A stretch of DNA of 64,000 nt from an uncultured Gammaproteobacteria bacterium (GTDB lineage: Bacteria > Pseudomonadota > Gammaproteobacteria > Steroidobacterales > Woeseiaceae): positions 1 through 64,000 of the forward strand of contig CALBPI010000005.1 of assembly GCA_937899415.1 (NCBI GenBank), read 5' to 3'. The notes beneath the pieces were generated by a model. That model was not told the origin of the DNA, ran no database searches, and worked only from the letters and a program-made list of their open reading frames with translations. Below are positions 8,694 through 17,706 of the stretch, piece after piece (positions within the stretch are counted from its first letter, which is position 1; every line of letters begins with the position of its first letter). Position numbers and translations under genes: made by a program.

Positions 8694-8997
8694 CGCAGGG
8701 GGATTCGCCTGAGTACATCCGACCGGGACCGTCGTATCGAACCCTGGCGAACGACGGCACACGATGTCGAGGATTCGTCGCGGATTATTTGCTATAAAAC
8801 ATGAAGAACTTTCTATACATGGCCGCTAAAACTTAGACAAAGTGAGCAATTTTTCGCTGAGCGGGTTCGAAACAATCGGACAATAGATCGGGAAAATCTT
8901 TCTTTAGACGCCCGATACATCGGCTTGAACGCTGTAGTATCGCTCGGCCGATTTTCAGGGCAGCGGCGCGCCACGGGCGCTACACGGGTTAACGCAC
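8694..8997. other. Leader region upstream of the secretion-like operon
   Basis: About 300 bases without a credible gene, and more AT-rich (roughly 8785-8930) than its surroundings. TTGCTA near 8790 and TATACA near 8815, 19 bases apart, are a weak sigma70-like pair; TTGAAC near 8922 is another possible -35. The operon's promoter presumably lies here. No Shine-Dalgarno sequence stands out before the ATG of the first gene. Confidence 0.35.
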
Positions 8998-10752
8998 ATG
9001 GTCGATCAGCTTCTTGCCAAGGAATCGACGGTCGGGGACGTCCTGCGCTACGTGCGCATGATCCTTGGCCCCGAGCGCAATTATTATGCGCTGGCGTTTA
9101 TCTATGGCGTCGGCATCAGCGTCCTGTCGCTCGCGCTGCCCATTTCCGTGCAGATGCTCGTCAATACAGTGGCCAACACCGCACTCGCGACGCCGCTGCT
9201 CGTTTTGTCGCTGACCCTGTTCGGACTGTTGCTGGCCTCGGGTCTGCTCAACGCACTGCGCATTCACCTCATCGATCTGTTCGGGCGCCGGTTCTACGCA
9301 CGTATGGTCGCCGAGATTGCCGTACGCAGCGTGTACGCACTCAATCCCTTCTTCGAGGATTACAGCCGCGGTTCTCTGTTCAACCGCTACTTCGACATCA
9401 TCATCGTGCAGAAGACGCTGCCCAACCTGCTTGTGGGTGGTTTCACGATTGTGCTGCAGGCAGGTGTCGGCTTCCTGCTCGTGTCGAGCTACCACCCGTG
9501 GTTCCTGTTCTTCAACATCGTGATGATCGCCGCAATCTGGGTTATCTGGTTGCTCTGGGGCGGCCGCGCCATTAAGAGCGCCGTTGAGGTGTCGCACAAG
9601 AAGCACGCGGCCGCGCAATGGCTTGAGGGCCTGGGCTCGTCCAACGGCTTCTTCAAGACGCGCCACCACATCGACGATGCGTTACGGCGTACGGATGAGG
9701 TGACGGCGAGGTACATGGAGAAGCACGTCAAACACTTCCGCCACCACTTCGGGCAGACAATTGCGTTTCTGCTGCTCTACGCGGCCGCCAGTGCCGCCCT
9801 GCTGGGTCTGGGTGGCTTCCTTGTCATCCAGGGTCAACTCACTTTGGGCCAGCTCGTGGCCGCAGAGCTCGTCTTGTCGGTCGTGTTCTTCGGCCTCTCA
9901 CAACTTGGCATCTACATGGCGTACTTCTATGAAGTGTGCGGCGCCATCGAGGAGCTCTCGCTTTTCTATGACGTCGAGCAGGACGACCCTGACGAAAGCT
10001 ATGAGCCGTTCACGGGCGGCGGCAATCTGGAGTTCGTACACGCTCGTGGCGATGCACGGGGTCGCGAGGTCGCACTCAACTTTGGCCTCAAAGAGGGCGA
10101 GCGCGTGCTGGCCATCGCGGAGAGCCACGGCCTTCAGCGCGAGGTCACAGACTTTCTCAAGCGCCACGTCAGGACCGCGGGTGGCTACGTCACACTCGGT
10201 GGCCAGGACATCGACACGATTCACATCCACGAGCTGCGCCAACAGGTCATCGTGCTCGATCGCCCCAACGCCATCGAGATGTCGATCAACGACTACCTGC
10301 GCCTGAGTGGGCCCGCCGCGACGGCGCAGCGCATTCTCGAAGTGCTGCGCATCGTCGGTCTCGACAACACGATTAACCAGCTGGTCGACGGGATGGAGAC
10401 CCGGATCTCTGCCACGGGCTGGCCGTTGACCATTGCCGAAACGATGCAGCTCAAACTCGCGGCCGCGATCATCGCGCAGCCCAAAGTGCTCGTGCTGAGC
10501 CAGCTCTTTGACACGATGACGGGCGCGCACCTGACCGAGTCGCTCGATACGCTTGGGCGTGAAGCCAACACTACAGTGATGTACTTCTCGAACCGTCAGC
10601 GCAACATGCACTTCGATCATTACCTGTACCTCGGCTACGAACGCCAGACCTTCTTCGACGACTACCCCGCGCTGTGCGCCGAAACGGGGTACGACAAATG
10701 CGACCCGACACCCGTGTCGTCTTTTCCCGCCGCGGGCGGCGACGGAGCCTGA
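8998..10752 (+). CDS. Type-I-secretion-like ABC exporter with a degenerate ATPase domain
   Basis: A 584-residue half-transporter of the HlyB/exporter type: about six membrane helices (residues 28-330), then a nucleotide-binding-domain-like region (about 340-555). The fold can be followed by position, but the catalytic motifs are gone. The Walker A site reads AESHGLQRE (no GxxGxGKS/T), the signature motif is replaced by PLTIAETMQ, Walker B ends VLVLSQLFD (no acidic pair), and the H-loop position reads FSNR. It is therefore predicted not to hydrolyse ATP. The HlyD-like adaptor starts 3 bases downstream and a TolC-like gene follows. The reading frame is intact with normal codon use, so it appears maintained rather than decaying. 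Substrate unknown. Confidence 0.85.
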   Translation: MVDQLLAKESTVGDVLRYVRMILGPERNYYALAFIYGVGISVLSLALPISVQMLVNTVANTALATPLLVLSLTLFGLLLASGLLNALRIHLIDLFGRRFYARMVAEIAVRSVYALNPFFEDYSRGSLFNRYFDIIIVQKTLPNLLVGGFTIVLQAGVGFLLVSSYHPWFLFFNIVMIAAIWVIWLLWGGRAIKSAVEVSHKKHAAAQWLEGLGSSNGFFKTRHHIDDALRRTDEVTARYMEKHVKHFRHHFGQTIAFLLLYAAASAALLGLGGFLVIQGQLTLGQLVAAELVLSVVFFGLSQLGIYMAYFYEVCGAIEELSLFYDVEQDDPDESYEPFTGGGNLEFVHARGDARGREVALNFGLKEGERVLAIAESHGLQREVTDFLKRHVRTAGGYVTLGGQDIDTIHIHELRQQVIVLDRPNAIEMSINDYLRLSGPAATAQRILEVLRIVGLDNTINQLVDGMETRISATGWPLTIAETMQLKLAAAIIAQPKVLVLSQLFDTMTGAHLTESLDTLGREANTTVMYFSNRQRNMHFDHYLYLGYERQTFFDDYPALCAETGYDKCDPTPVSSFPAAGGDGA

Positions 10753-10755
10753 GCC

Positions 10756-11790
10756 ATGCCGTTCCGCGATCGCCACATCGATCAATTCAAGACGCTGACA
10801 GCACAGCGCGTGCCGCGCGTCATGTCGGCGCTGGCCTGGATTATGACGCTGGGGCTTATCGGCATCGGCTGCTTCATGACCTTTGTGCCCTGGGTGCAAA
10901 CGACCGCCGGTTTCGGCACGGTCACCGCGCTCAACCCCAATGACCGGCTGCAGGAAATCAACGCACTTGTGCCCGGCCGTATCCAGGAGTGGTACGTACG
11001 CGACGGCAGCCCCGTGAGCGTGGGCGACCCGATCGTGCGTATCGCCGACATCGACCCGCAGCTCATTGACCGGCTGCAGTCGGAGCGCACGCAGGTCATC
11101 GCCAAACTGACCGCCGCGGAAACCGCAGTCTCGACGGCTGAGATCGATCTTGAGCGCACCCGCGCGCTGTTCGAGGACGGTCTCGCGGCGCGGCGCGAGT
11201 TCGAGCAGGCGCGCATTCGCGTGGAAGAGCTGCGCGCCACCGAAGCCGAAGCGGCTGCTGAGCTCACGCGCGTCGACGTCAACCTCTCGCGTCAGTCCGT
11301 ACAGATCGTGCGCGCGCCGCGCGACGGCGTGATTCTGCGTGTCTTTGCCGGTGACGCTGCAACATTCGTGCAGGCCGGCGACGTCGTTGCAACGTTTGTA
11401 CCCAACCGGGTCGAGCGCGCCGTTGAGCTCTACCTGGACGGTCGTGACGTCGCGCTGGTGCGACCGGGTGCCAAAGTCCGCCTGCAGTTTGAAGGCTGGC
11501 CCGCGGTTCAGTTCAGCGGCTGGCCCTCGGTCGCCGTCGGCACCTTCCCGGGCGAAGTGGTCGCCGTCGACCCCTCCGCGCAAGCCTCGGGTCGCTTCCG
11601 CGTCCTCGTGGTTGAGGACAATATCGAAGGCGACGTGCCCTGGCCCGATGATCGCTTCGTGCGTTTCGGGGCCAGCGCGCGCGGCTGGGTCCTGCTGGAA
11701 ACGGTGCCCGTGGGTTACGAAGTCTGGCGCCAGCTCAACAACTTCCCGCCGCGCCTGCCCGAGACGCAGACCACCGCGGCCCGCAACTGA
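10756..11790 (+). CDS. HlyD-family membrane fusion (periplasmic adaptor) protein
   Basis: A 344-residue adaptor expected to bridge the inner-membrane exporter to the outer-membrane channel. One N-terminal transmembrane helix (about 25-45) is followed by a split lipoyl/barrel-sandwich domain (LVPGRIQEWYVRDGSPVSVG near 72-91; IVRAPRDGVILRVFAG near 180-195), with a coiled-coil hairpin between (about 105-170, rich in Glu, Ala and Arg) and a beta-barrel region after. GGAG lies eight bases before the ATG, and its stop shares one base with the TolC-like start (TGATG). It contains no feature pointing to a particular cargo. Confidence 0.88.
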   Translation: MPFRDRHIDQFKTLTAQRVPRVMSALAWIMTLGLIGIGCFMTFVPWVQTTAGFGTVTALNPNDRLQEINALVPGRIQEWYVRDGSPVSVGDPIVRIADIDPQLIDRLQSERTQVIAKLTAAETAVSTAEIDLERTRALFEDGLAARREFEQARIRVEELRATEAEAAAELTRVDVNLSRQSVQIVRAPRDGVILRVFAGDAATFVQAGDVVATFVPNRVERAVELYLDGRDVALVRPGAKVRLQFEGWPAVQFSGWPSVAVGTFPGEVVAVDPSAQASGRFRVLVVEDNIEGDVPWPDDRFVRFGASARGWVLLETVPVGYEVWRQLNNFPPRLPETQTTAARN

Positions 11791-13235
11791 TGCGCGCCAC
11801 CGTCTTCGTTCTGTTGCTGGCCGGCTTGTGCGCGCCAGCCGCGCAGGCACAAAAGCCCGTGCCATCAGCCTTGCTTCCAGAGACCGTGCTCGACAGCGCG
11901 GCACGCCACTACCCGGCTGTCATTGCTGCGCTGGCGGCACGACGCGGCGCCGTGGCTGCCGTGATGGAAGCCGAAGGCGCGTTCGACCTCGTATTCGAGA
12001 CGGAGGGCTTCAGCTACGCGAGCGGCTTCTATGACGGCACTGCCGTGTCGGCAACGGCCCGGCAACCGTTGAGGCCACTGGGCGCGGATCTCTACGCGGG
12101 CTACAAGATTTCGGAGGGCGACTTCCCGATCTACGAAGACGTCAACTTCACCAACACGGGCGGCGCCGTCAAAGTGGGCGTGCTGTTCTCATTGCTGCGT
12201 GACCGCGACGTCGACGGCCGCCGCGTTGGCCTCGATAACGCCGATATCGGTGTGCGCCAGGCTGAGCTCGAAATCCTGCTGACCCGCATTGGGGTGCAAC
12301 GGCGCGCACTCGTCGCCTACTGGCGCTGGGTCGCCGCTGGCGAGCAAGTGGCCGTCTACCGCAATCTACTCGATATCGCGCTCAAACGGCAAAACGCGCT
12401 CGAACGTCAGGTCGACCGGGGCGCTCGTGCGCGGATCTTTCTGACCGAGAACATGCAGAACATCACGCGTCGCCGTTCACTCGTAACCGCAGCGGAACGT
12501 GACCTGCAACTTGCAGCGAACACCTTGTCGCTGTACTACCGCGACGAGCGCGGCGATCCGATCTTGCCCGTGACCGCACAGCTCCCCAAGAACGATCCCG
12601 CTGATGCGTTGACGGCCGGCGACCTCCCGACAGGCGACCTGGCGCCGGCCATGGCGCGGCGACCCGAGCTTGGGTTACTGCAGGCCGCCATTGAGCGCGA
12701 ACGCAATCGCATTGCGCTGGCCGAGAACACACTCAAGCCGCGGCTCGACTTCAAACTGGAGGTGCAGGAAGCCTTGGGTGCCGTGGGCGAAGGTGGCGTG
12801 TCACGCGACTCTACGGACACGGTCGTCGGGTTGAGCTTCTCTGTGCCGCTGCAGCGGCGCAGCGAACGCGGCGGCCTGGATCGCGCCCGCGCCGCGCTGG
12901 AAGGCCGCGAAGCGGAGCGCCGCCTGCAAGCGGACCAGATCGCTATCGAGGTGCGCGAGCTACTGATCGACCTCGACGTATCGCGCGAGCTGTTTCAGTT
13001 GGCGCTGCAAGAAGCCGACCTGTCTGGCGAGATGCGCGAGGCCGAAGTGCGTCGCTTCGAAAGTGGCGCCAGTGACTTTTTTGTCGTCAACGTCCGTGAA
13101 CAGACCGAGGCCAGTGCACTGATCCGGCTGGTCAGCGCGTCGCTCGCGATTCGCGAGGCGCGCGCAAATCTCGACGCGGCCACCGTAGACACCGCCCGCC
13201 TGGGCATCGACCCCGACGCACTGCCGAGCCGCTAG
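11790..13235 (+). CDS. TolC-family outer-membrane channel protein
   Basis: A 481-residue outer-membrane efflux protein with a signal peptide cleaved near AQAQK (about residue 20). It has the two long helical, Ala/Glu/Arg-rich repeats of the TolC family (roughly 130-240 and 330-470), with a beta-strand region in between (DTVVGLSFSVPLQRRSERGG) typical of the barrel insertion. It completes the three-gene exporter operon. Its stop overlaps that of the convergent HPF-like gene by four bases. A second TolC-type gene in the window belongs to the copper operon. Confidence 0.88.
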   Translation: MRATVFVLLLAGLCAPAAQAQKPVPSALLPETVLDSAARHYPAVIAALAARRGAVAAVMEAEGAFDLVFETEGFSYASGFYDGTAVSATARQPLRPLGADLYAGYKISEGDFPIYEDVNFTNTGGAVKVGVLFSLLRDRDVDGRRVGLDNADIGVRQAELEILLTRIGVQRRALVAYWRWVAAGEQVAVYRNLLDIALKRQNALERQVDRGARARIFLTENMQNITRRRSLVTAAERDLQLAANTLSLYYRDERGDPILPVTAQLPKNDPADALTAGDLPTGDLAPAMARRPELGLLQAAIERERNRIALAENTLKPRLDFKLEVQEALGAVGEGGVSRDSTDTVVGLSFSVPLQRRSERGGLDRARAALEGREAERRLQADQIAIEVRELLIDLDVSRELFQLALQEADLSGEMREAEVRRFESGASDFFVVNVREQTEASALIRLVSASLAIREARANLDAATVDTARLGIDPDALPSR

Positions 13236-13579
13236 CGCGTCAGCTGCCGCAGCTCACGCGTGGCCATGCGCTCCATACGACGTGCGCGCCCCAGCGAACG
13301 TCGAACGGTGCGGCCGGCCTGGCGTGCGGCCTGCGAGACAGCGGCGTAGAGGTCGTCACGGGTTTGTTGGACGGTCACGCCGCCCGAACGACCGAGATTA
13401 ACGTCGAGCACGACGTGCTTGTCCGGTCCGCCGCGCGGGCCGTTTACATCGCTTAAGTAGACGGTAACGGCCATGACGTGGGCCGTGAAATTGGCCAGGT
13501 GAAAGGCCAGCTGGTCGTAGACGTGTTCGCGGATCGCGGGCGTCACTTCAAAGCCCTGTGATTCGAGTTGGATTCGCAT
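13232..13579 (-). CDS. HPF/RaiA-family ribosome-associated protein
   Basis: A 115-residue protein of the sigma54-modulation/hibernation-promoting family, which binds the 30S subunit in stationary phase or stress. It begins with the typical strand MRIQLESQGFEVTPAIREHV and continues with the beta-alpha-beta-beta-beta-alpha pattern, including KHVVLDVNLGRSGG and DLYAAVSQAARQAGRTVRR. The basic C-terminal helix (RRSLGRARRMERMATREL) would suit rRNA contact. Length matches short HPF/YfiA proteins; there is no long-form C-terminal dimerisation domain. AAGGGGA lies eight bases before the ATG. Monocistronic. Confidence 0.8.
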   Translation of the reverse strand: MRIQLESQGFEVTPAIREHVYDQLAFHLANFTAHVMAVTVYLSDVNGPRGGPDKHVVLDVNLGRSGGVTVQQTRDDLYAAVSQAARQAGRTVRRSLGRARRMERMATRELRQLTR

Positions 13580-13681
13580 AATCGTGTCCCCTTGAGACTA
13601 CGACTGAAATGCTACGCCGCTGCCGAACCCTCTTGGGACGGACTTCACGACACAGCGGTCAGGTCCGGCCGAATCATCCAA

Positions 13682-13702
13682 CCATTCCACTTTTCCGAAT
13701 GG
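13682..13702. promoter_or_regulatory. Small inverted repeat upstream of nhaA
   Basis: CCATTC and GAATGG form a 6-bp inverted repeat with nine bases between, about 75 bases before the nhaA start, followed by TTGAAA. It could be an operator, for instance for the LysR-type NhaR encoded downstream, but it is short and may be chance. Confidence 0.2.
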
Positions 13703-13776
13703 ATGGTAATTGAAAACTCGATTTTTCCGACAACGCTGATCTGCTAGCTTTGCGACTCAATGATAGGGATAGCACC

Positions 13777-14997
13777 GTGGCACTGAGGGCCCTGCAACAG
13801 TTCATCAAGCTCGAATCATCGGCCGGCATCTTGCTGATCGGTGCGACGGCGCTCGCGCTGGTGGTCTCGAATTCTCCGGCCGCGAGCCTCTACGCGGCCT
13901 TTCTGGAGGTGCCGCTGGTGGTCTCGTTGGGCGATCTCGCCATCGACAAGCCGCTGCTGCTCTGGATCAACGACGGGCTCATGGCTGTGTTCTTCCTGCT
14001 CATCGGCCTCGAGGTCAAACGCGAGATCCTGGACGGCGAGCTGTCCTCACCCGAGCAGATTGCCCTGCCCGGCGTCGCGGCCGTCGGTGGCTTTCTTCTC
14101 CCGGCCCTCATTTACGCTGCCATCAACAACAACGACCCGGCCGCAATCGAAGGCTGGGCCATCCCGGCCGCCACGGACATCGCGTTCGCGCTCGGCATCC
14201 TCAAGTTGCTCGGTGACCGCATCCCGCTCGGGCTCAAGGTGTTCCTGACTTCGGTAGCCATCTTCGACGACATCGGCGCCATCATCGTGATCGCAGTGTT
14301 CTACACGAGCAATCTGTCGATCGCGGCACTCGTGCTCGGCACACTCGGCATCATCGGTTTGTTCGTGCTTAACCGCATGGGCGTGCACAAGCTCGGGCCT
14401 TACATGCTCGTCGGCCTGTTTGCCTGGGCCTGCGTCCTCAAGAGCGGCGTGCATGCCACGCTCGCGGGCTTCGCGGTTGGCATGGCGATCCCGATGCACG
14501 CGAAGGATGAATACGGCGAGGCACTGCCCTCACCGCTGCGCCGTCTCGAGCACGTGCTACACCCCTGGATCGCCTACGCGATCATGCCCATCTTTGCGTT
14601 TGCCAACGCGGGCATCTCGTTTACGGGTGTCGAACTCAACGTGCTCTGGAACCCGGTCACGCTGGGCATCGTGCTGGGCCTCTTCGTGGGCAAGCAGATC
14701 GGCGTGTTCGGCATGGCCTGGGCCATGATCAAGCTCGGCCTCGCGCGCCTGCCGGAAGGTGTCGACTGGCGCCAGCTATACGGGGCCGCGCTTTTGTCCG
14801 GTGTCGGCTTCACGATGAGCCTGTTCATTGGCTCACTGGCCTTCGAGCAGGGCAATTTTGAACATACCGTCGCCACACGCGTTGGCGTCATCACGGGCTC
14901 GTTGTTGTCGGCGTTTGTCGGCTACTACGTGCTGGCAAAGAGGGAATCGGTACCAGCCGACATTGGCACACCGGAGAGGGAGGCAAGTTCGCCATGA
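13777..14997 (+). CDS. nhaA: Na+/H+ antiporter NhaA
   Basis: Electrogenic sodium/proton antiporter of the inner membrane that expels Na+ at alkaline pH. About 406 residues with the expected 11-12 helices. The paired catalytic aspartates are in SVAIFDDIGAIIVIAVF (near 163-164 of E. coli NhaA), and the N-terminal SSAGILLIG, the GLEVKRE loop and the closing GFTMSLFIGSLAF are typical. The start is set at the GTG preceded by AGGGATAGCACC; the open frame upstream (a TTG) lacks such a site. The next gene, a NhaR-type regulator, overlaps by four bases (ATGA). Consistent with a saline habitat. Confidence 0.95.
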   Translation: MALRALQQFIKLESSAGILLIGATALALVVSNSPAASLYAAFLEVPLVVSLGDLAIDKPLLLWINDGLMAVFFLLIGLEVKREILDGELSSPEQIALPGVAAVGGFLLPALIYAAINNNDPAAIEGWAIPAATDIAFALGILKLLGDRIPLGLKVFLTSVAIFDDIGAIIVIAVFYTSNLSIAALVLGTLGIIGLFVLNRMGVHKLGPYMLVGLFAWACVLKSGVHATLAGFAVGMAIPMHAKDEYGEALPSPLRRLEHVLHPWIAYAIMPIFAFANAGISFTGVELNVLWNPVTLGIVLGLFVGKQIGVFGMAWAMIKLGLARLPEGVDWRQLYGAALLSGVGFTMSLFIGSLAFEQGNFEHTVATRVGVITGSLLSAFVGYYVLAKRESVPADIGTPEREASSP

Positions 14998-15914
14998 GAC
15001 ACCTGAATTACAGCCACCTGCAGTACTTCTGGGCCGTTGCCCAGGAAGGCAGCATCGTCAAAGCCGCAGAGCGATTGCACCTGACGCCGCAAACGATCAG
15101 TGGCCAGCTGAAGTTGCTTGAGGAATCGGTGGGCGAAGCCCTGTTCGAGCGCGTGGGCCGCGGGCTCGTGTTGTCGGACACGGGACATGTGGTGCTTGAA
15201 TATGCCGACGAGATCTTCACGATCGGCGCCGAGCTTGCCGATGTGGTTCGGCACCGGAAGTTTTCAGGGCCCTCAGTTCTCACCGTGGGCATGGTCAGCT
15301 CGTTGCCCAAGCTCATCGCCGAACGGATCCTCGCGCCGGCGTTGGCGCCCGAGCAATCGATCCGCCTTCGCATTCACGAAGCCTCGCTGCAACACCTGCT
15401 AGGCGAGCTGGCCGTGCACCGACTCGACCTCGTATTGTCCGACCAGCCCATGCCGCAGGGACTCAGCATGCGCGCCTACAACCACAGATTGGGCGAAAGC
15501 GGCCTGAGCTTCTTCTCGCAGCGCGAGGAGGCCGACAAGTACGCCGAGACATTCCCCGGGTCACTCGATGAAGCGCCCATGCTGCTGCCCGGATTGCAGA
15601 CCGCGCTGCGCCGCCGGCTCGACGAGTGGTTCGACACCCATGAAGTGGCGCCCCGCATCGTCGGCGAGTTCGACGACAGCGCGCTGCTCAAGGCCTTCGG
15701 CGAAGCGGGTGTGGGTCTGTTCGCGGCACCGTCAGCCATCGAGGACGAGATCTGCCGTATGTACGGCGTGGGCGTGATCGGCAGCACGCAAGACATCACG
15801 GAACGCTTTTATGCGATTTCGCCCGAGCGCCGTATCAAGCACCCTGCCGTGGCGCGGATCACGGAGGCAGCACGTACGGACCTCTTCTCAGTGCCCGCCG
15901 TGTCGGCGGCCTGA
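14994..15914 (+). CDS. nhaR: LysR-family transcriptional activator NhaR
   Basis: A 306-residue LysR-type regulator. The N-terminal winged helix-turn-helix begins MRHLNYSHLQYFWAVAQEGS, with the recognition region AAERLHLTPQTISGQLKLLE near 23-42, followed by the substrate-binding domain. NhaR proteins activate nhaA in response to Na+; direct coupling to nhaA by an ATGA overlap supports that identity. The opening HLNYxHLxYFW is characteristic of NhaR among LysR proteins. No gene follows in the same operon; a stem-loop without a T-run lies just after it. Confidence 0.9.
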   Translation: MRHLNYSHLQYFWAVAQEGSIVKAAERLHLTPQTISGQLKLLEESVGEALFERVGRGLVLSDTGHVVLEYADEIFTIGAELADVVRHRKFSGPSVLTVGMVSSLPKLIAERILAPALAPEQSIRLRIHEASLQHLLGELAVHRLDLVLSDQPMPQGLSMRAYNHRLGESGLSFFSQREEADKYAETFPGSLDEAPMLLPGLQTALRRRLDEWFDTHEVAPRIVGEFDDSALLKAFGEAGVGLFAAPSAIEDEICRMYGVGVIGSTQDITERFYAISPERRIKHPAVARITEAARTDLFSVPAVSAA

Positions 15915-16040
15915 CGGGCACCTGCGGGCGCAGAATTCACGTGACGAGGTTCTGTCCGCCCGCCCCGCACTTTGACGCGCGGGGCGTTGCGCGGTATGAA
16001 ATCCAGTCGGGAGTACAAAAAACACTAGAAGAAACAGCGG

Positions 16041-17306
16041 ATGACGGGATTCAGCAGCAACACCAAAAGCTTTCGCTCGGTGGTGGCGGCGCTACTCTTT
16101 TGCCTGATCGGACCTCTCTCGGCCGACAACAGCATCGACAACCCCTACTTGCTCGATGACGTTCTCGATCTCTATATCGAGGACGGCGCATTCCCGTTCA
16201 TCTACGCCCGGATCGAGGACGCCAACGGTCGAGTGATCTACGAACACGAGGCCGTCGATGAGGGACTGTTGCCTGGCACCGAGGTCGACGGCCAGACCTG
16301 GATCCGCATCTGGTCGATGACCAAGCTCGTCACGATCACACTCGTCATGGACCTCGTTGAAGACGGCGTGTTGTCGCTCGATGACCCCGTCGTTGACTAC
16401 ATCCCCGAGTTTCGCGACCTGATCGTCGCAACAGCAGCCGACGGCAGCGCATTGGCGGCCGCGGGTGATGCCGCCTGCCCGCTGCGCACCGTACCGATGG
16501 CGGCGACCATGACCGTGCGCGACCTCATGAACCACACTGCGGGTTTTCACTACGCGGTCACGGGCATCGACTGTCTGGACACGCTATCGGCGGCGGCCGA
16601 TTTGCCCAGCGCGAGCAACAGCGCCGAATTCATCGATCGTATTGTCGACATCCCGCTCATCCAGCAGCCCGGCGCGGGCTACTACTACGGCACCAATACG
16701 ACCGTGCTCGGCATCGTGGCGGAACGCGCGACAGACACCTCGCTAGAGGAGCTGGTCCGAACCCGCATCACGGAACCGCTGGGCATTCGCGGACTGCGCT
16801 ACGGTCTGCCCGACGGCGCGACGCTGTTACCGCGGTTCACGGGCAACGACGGCGCGCTGCGAGAAGCGCGCCCTGGCGAGCTCGATATCTTTGGCGGCGG
16901 CCTGCCGCGCTATGACGCGAACGTCGAGCTATATCTGGGCGGCGAAGGCATGCTGGCCACGGCGGACGGCTATGCCGACTTCCTGCGCGTATTCGCCAAC
17001 GGCGGCAGGCTCAACGACTTCACCTTGCTCGAACCCGAGACCATCGCGGAGATGACGGCGCCGCACACACTCGTCGACAATCCCGACGGACACAACGGCT
17101 ACAACATTTGGGTCACGCGTGAGACCGAGGACAGTGTGGGCGGCTTGTGGCTGGGTGGCGGCTACGAAGGCACGCACTTCTGGATCGACCCTGTGCGCGG
17201 GTTTGTGGCCGTGGTCATGAGCCAAATTCACGCCGTGCCCGAGGCCGGGCAGGATCGCGACAACGCCTTTCGCGAGGCCGTCTACGAAGTCATCGTCACG
17301 CGCTAA
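16041..17306 (+). CDS. Exported serine hydrolase, class C beta-lactamase/EstB-like family
   Basis: A 421-residue member of the penicillin-binding-protein-like serine hydrolases (esterases, D-aminopeptidases, class C lactamase relatives). The nucleophile motif SMTK is at 92-95, and the second motif is YYYGTN (214-219) rather than the strict Y-x-N of AmpC. A late GGGYEGTHFWIDP takes the place of the KTG loop. An N-terminal hydrophobic stretch (13-26) should act as a signal peptide. Sequence alone does not separate esterase from peptidase or lactamase activity; an esterase or transesterase is my first guess because the third motif is not KTG. Stands alone. Confidence 0.8.
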   Translation: MTGFSSNTKSFRSVVAALLFCLIGPLSADNSIDNPYLLDDVLDLYIEDGAFPFIYARIEDANGRVIYEHEAVDEGLLPGTEVDGQTWIRIWSMTKLVTITLVMDLVEDGVLSLDDPVVDYIPEFRDLIVATAADGSALAAAGDAACPLRTVPMAATMTVRDLMNHTAGFHYAVTGIDCLDTLSAAADLPSASNSAEFIDRIVDIPLIQQPGAGYYYGTNTTVLGIVAERATDTSLEELVRTRITEPLGIRGLRYGLPDGATLLPRFTGNDGALREARPGELDIFGGGLPRYDANVELYLGGEGMLATADGYADFLRVFANGGRLNDFTLLEPETIAEMTAPHTLVDNPDGHNGYNIWVTRETEDSVGGLWLGGGYEGTHFWIDPVRGFVAVVMSQIHAVPEAGQDRDNAFREAVYEVIVTR

Positions 17307-17321
17307 GCCGCCTGCTCAAGG

Positions 17322-17579
17322 CTAGATCCCGAGTTTGCCCAGCGTATCGATGATCTCGCGCAGCACCCGATTGGCCGTGGGGTGTTCGGCCGCAAATGTC
17401 GACTCGAGTCGCCGCGCCTGTTCCACGACGTCATAACCCTCGTGCTCGTCTGCACCCAACACGCCATGGATATCCGTGTCGAGTTGCGCAAGCGCGGCGC
17501 GCGTTTCTGCGTCGAGCTCGGTGTGTTCAAGTTCGCTTCGGAGCCGGCCCAGCAGCCGGCGGACTTCATCGTTGCTCAT
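17322..17579 (-). CDS. DUF4404 family protein
   Basis: An 85-residue, mostly helical cytoplasmic protein beginning MSNDEVRRLLGRLRSELE and ending TANRVLREIIDTLGKLGI, the pattern of DUF4404, a small family of unknown function in gammaproteobacteria. No signal peptide, no cysteines. The upstream spacing to terC (opposite strand) is about 130 bases. An overlapping longer frame on the same strand is a shadow. Confidence 0.75.
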   Translation of the reverse strand: MSNDEVRRLLGRLRSELEHTELDAETRAALAQLDTDIHGVLGADEHEGYDVVEQARRLESTFAAEHPTANRVLREIIDTLGKLGI

Positions 17580-17706
17580 CGTCGCGGTCCGTCATGGCCT
17601 GATCTGATGGTCTCACAGCCCGCGCCGGCGGCGGAATAGCGGGTTCCCCTAACCCCGCACCTGCAGCAAACCGCTAGAATCGGGATCACACGGGGAGGGA
17701 AACACC

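Noticed and set aside
8072-8762. Three separate small membrane-protein genes
   Set aside because: The three frames continue one family in order (DUF2189), so a single broken gene explains them better.
9898-11904. A 668-codon open frame on the minus strand across the exporter operon
   Set aside because: It is antisense to three well-supported genes and its translation is rich in Arg, His, Val and Asp with no domain, as expected for a GC-driven shadow frame.
15961-15986. Terminator after nhaR
   Set aside because: CGCCCCGC and GCGGGGCG can pair, but the loop is ten bases and no T-run follows, so I do not call it a terminator.
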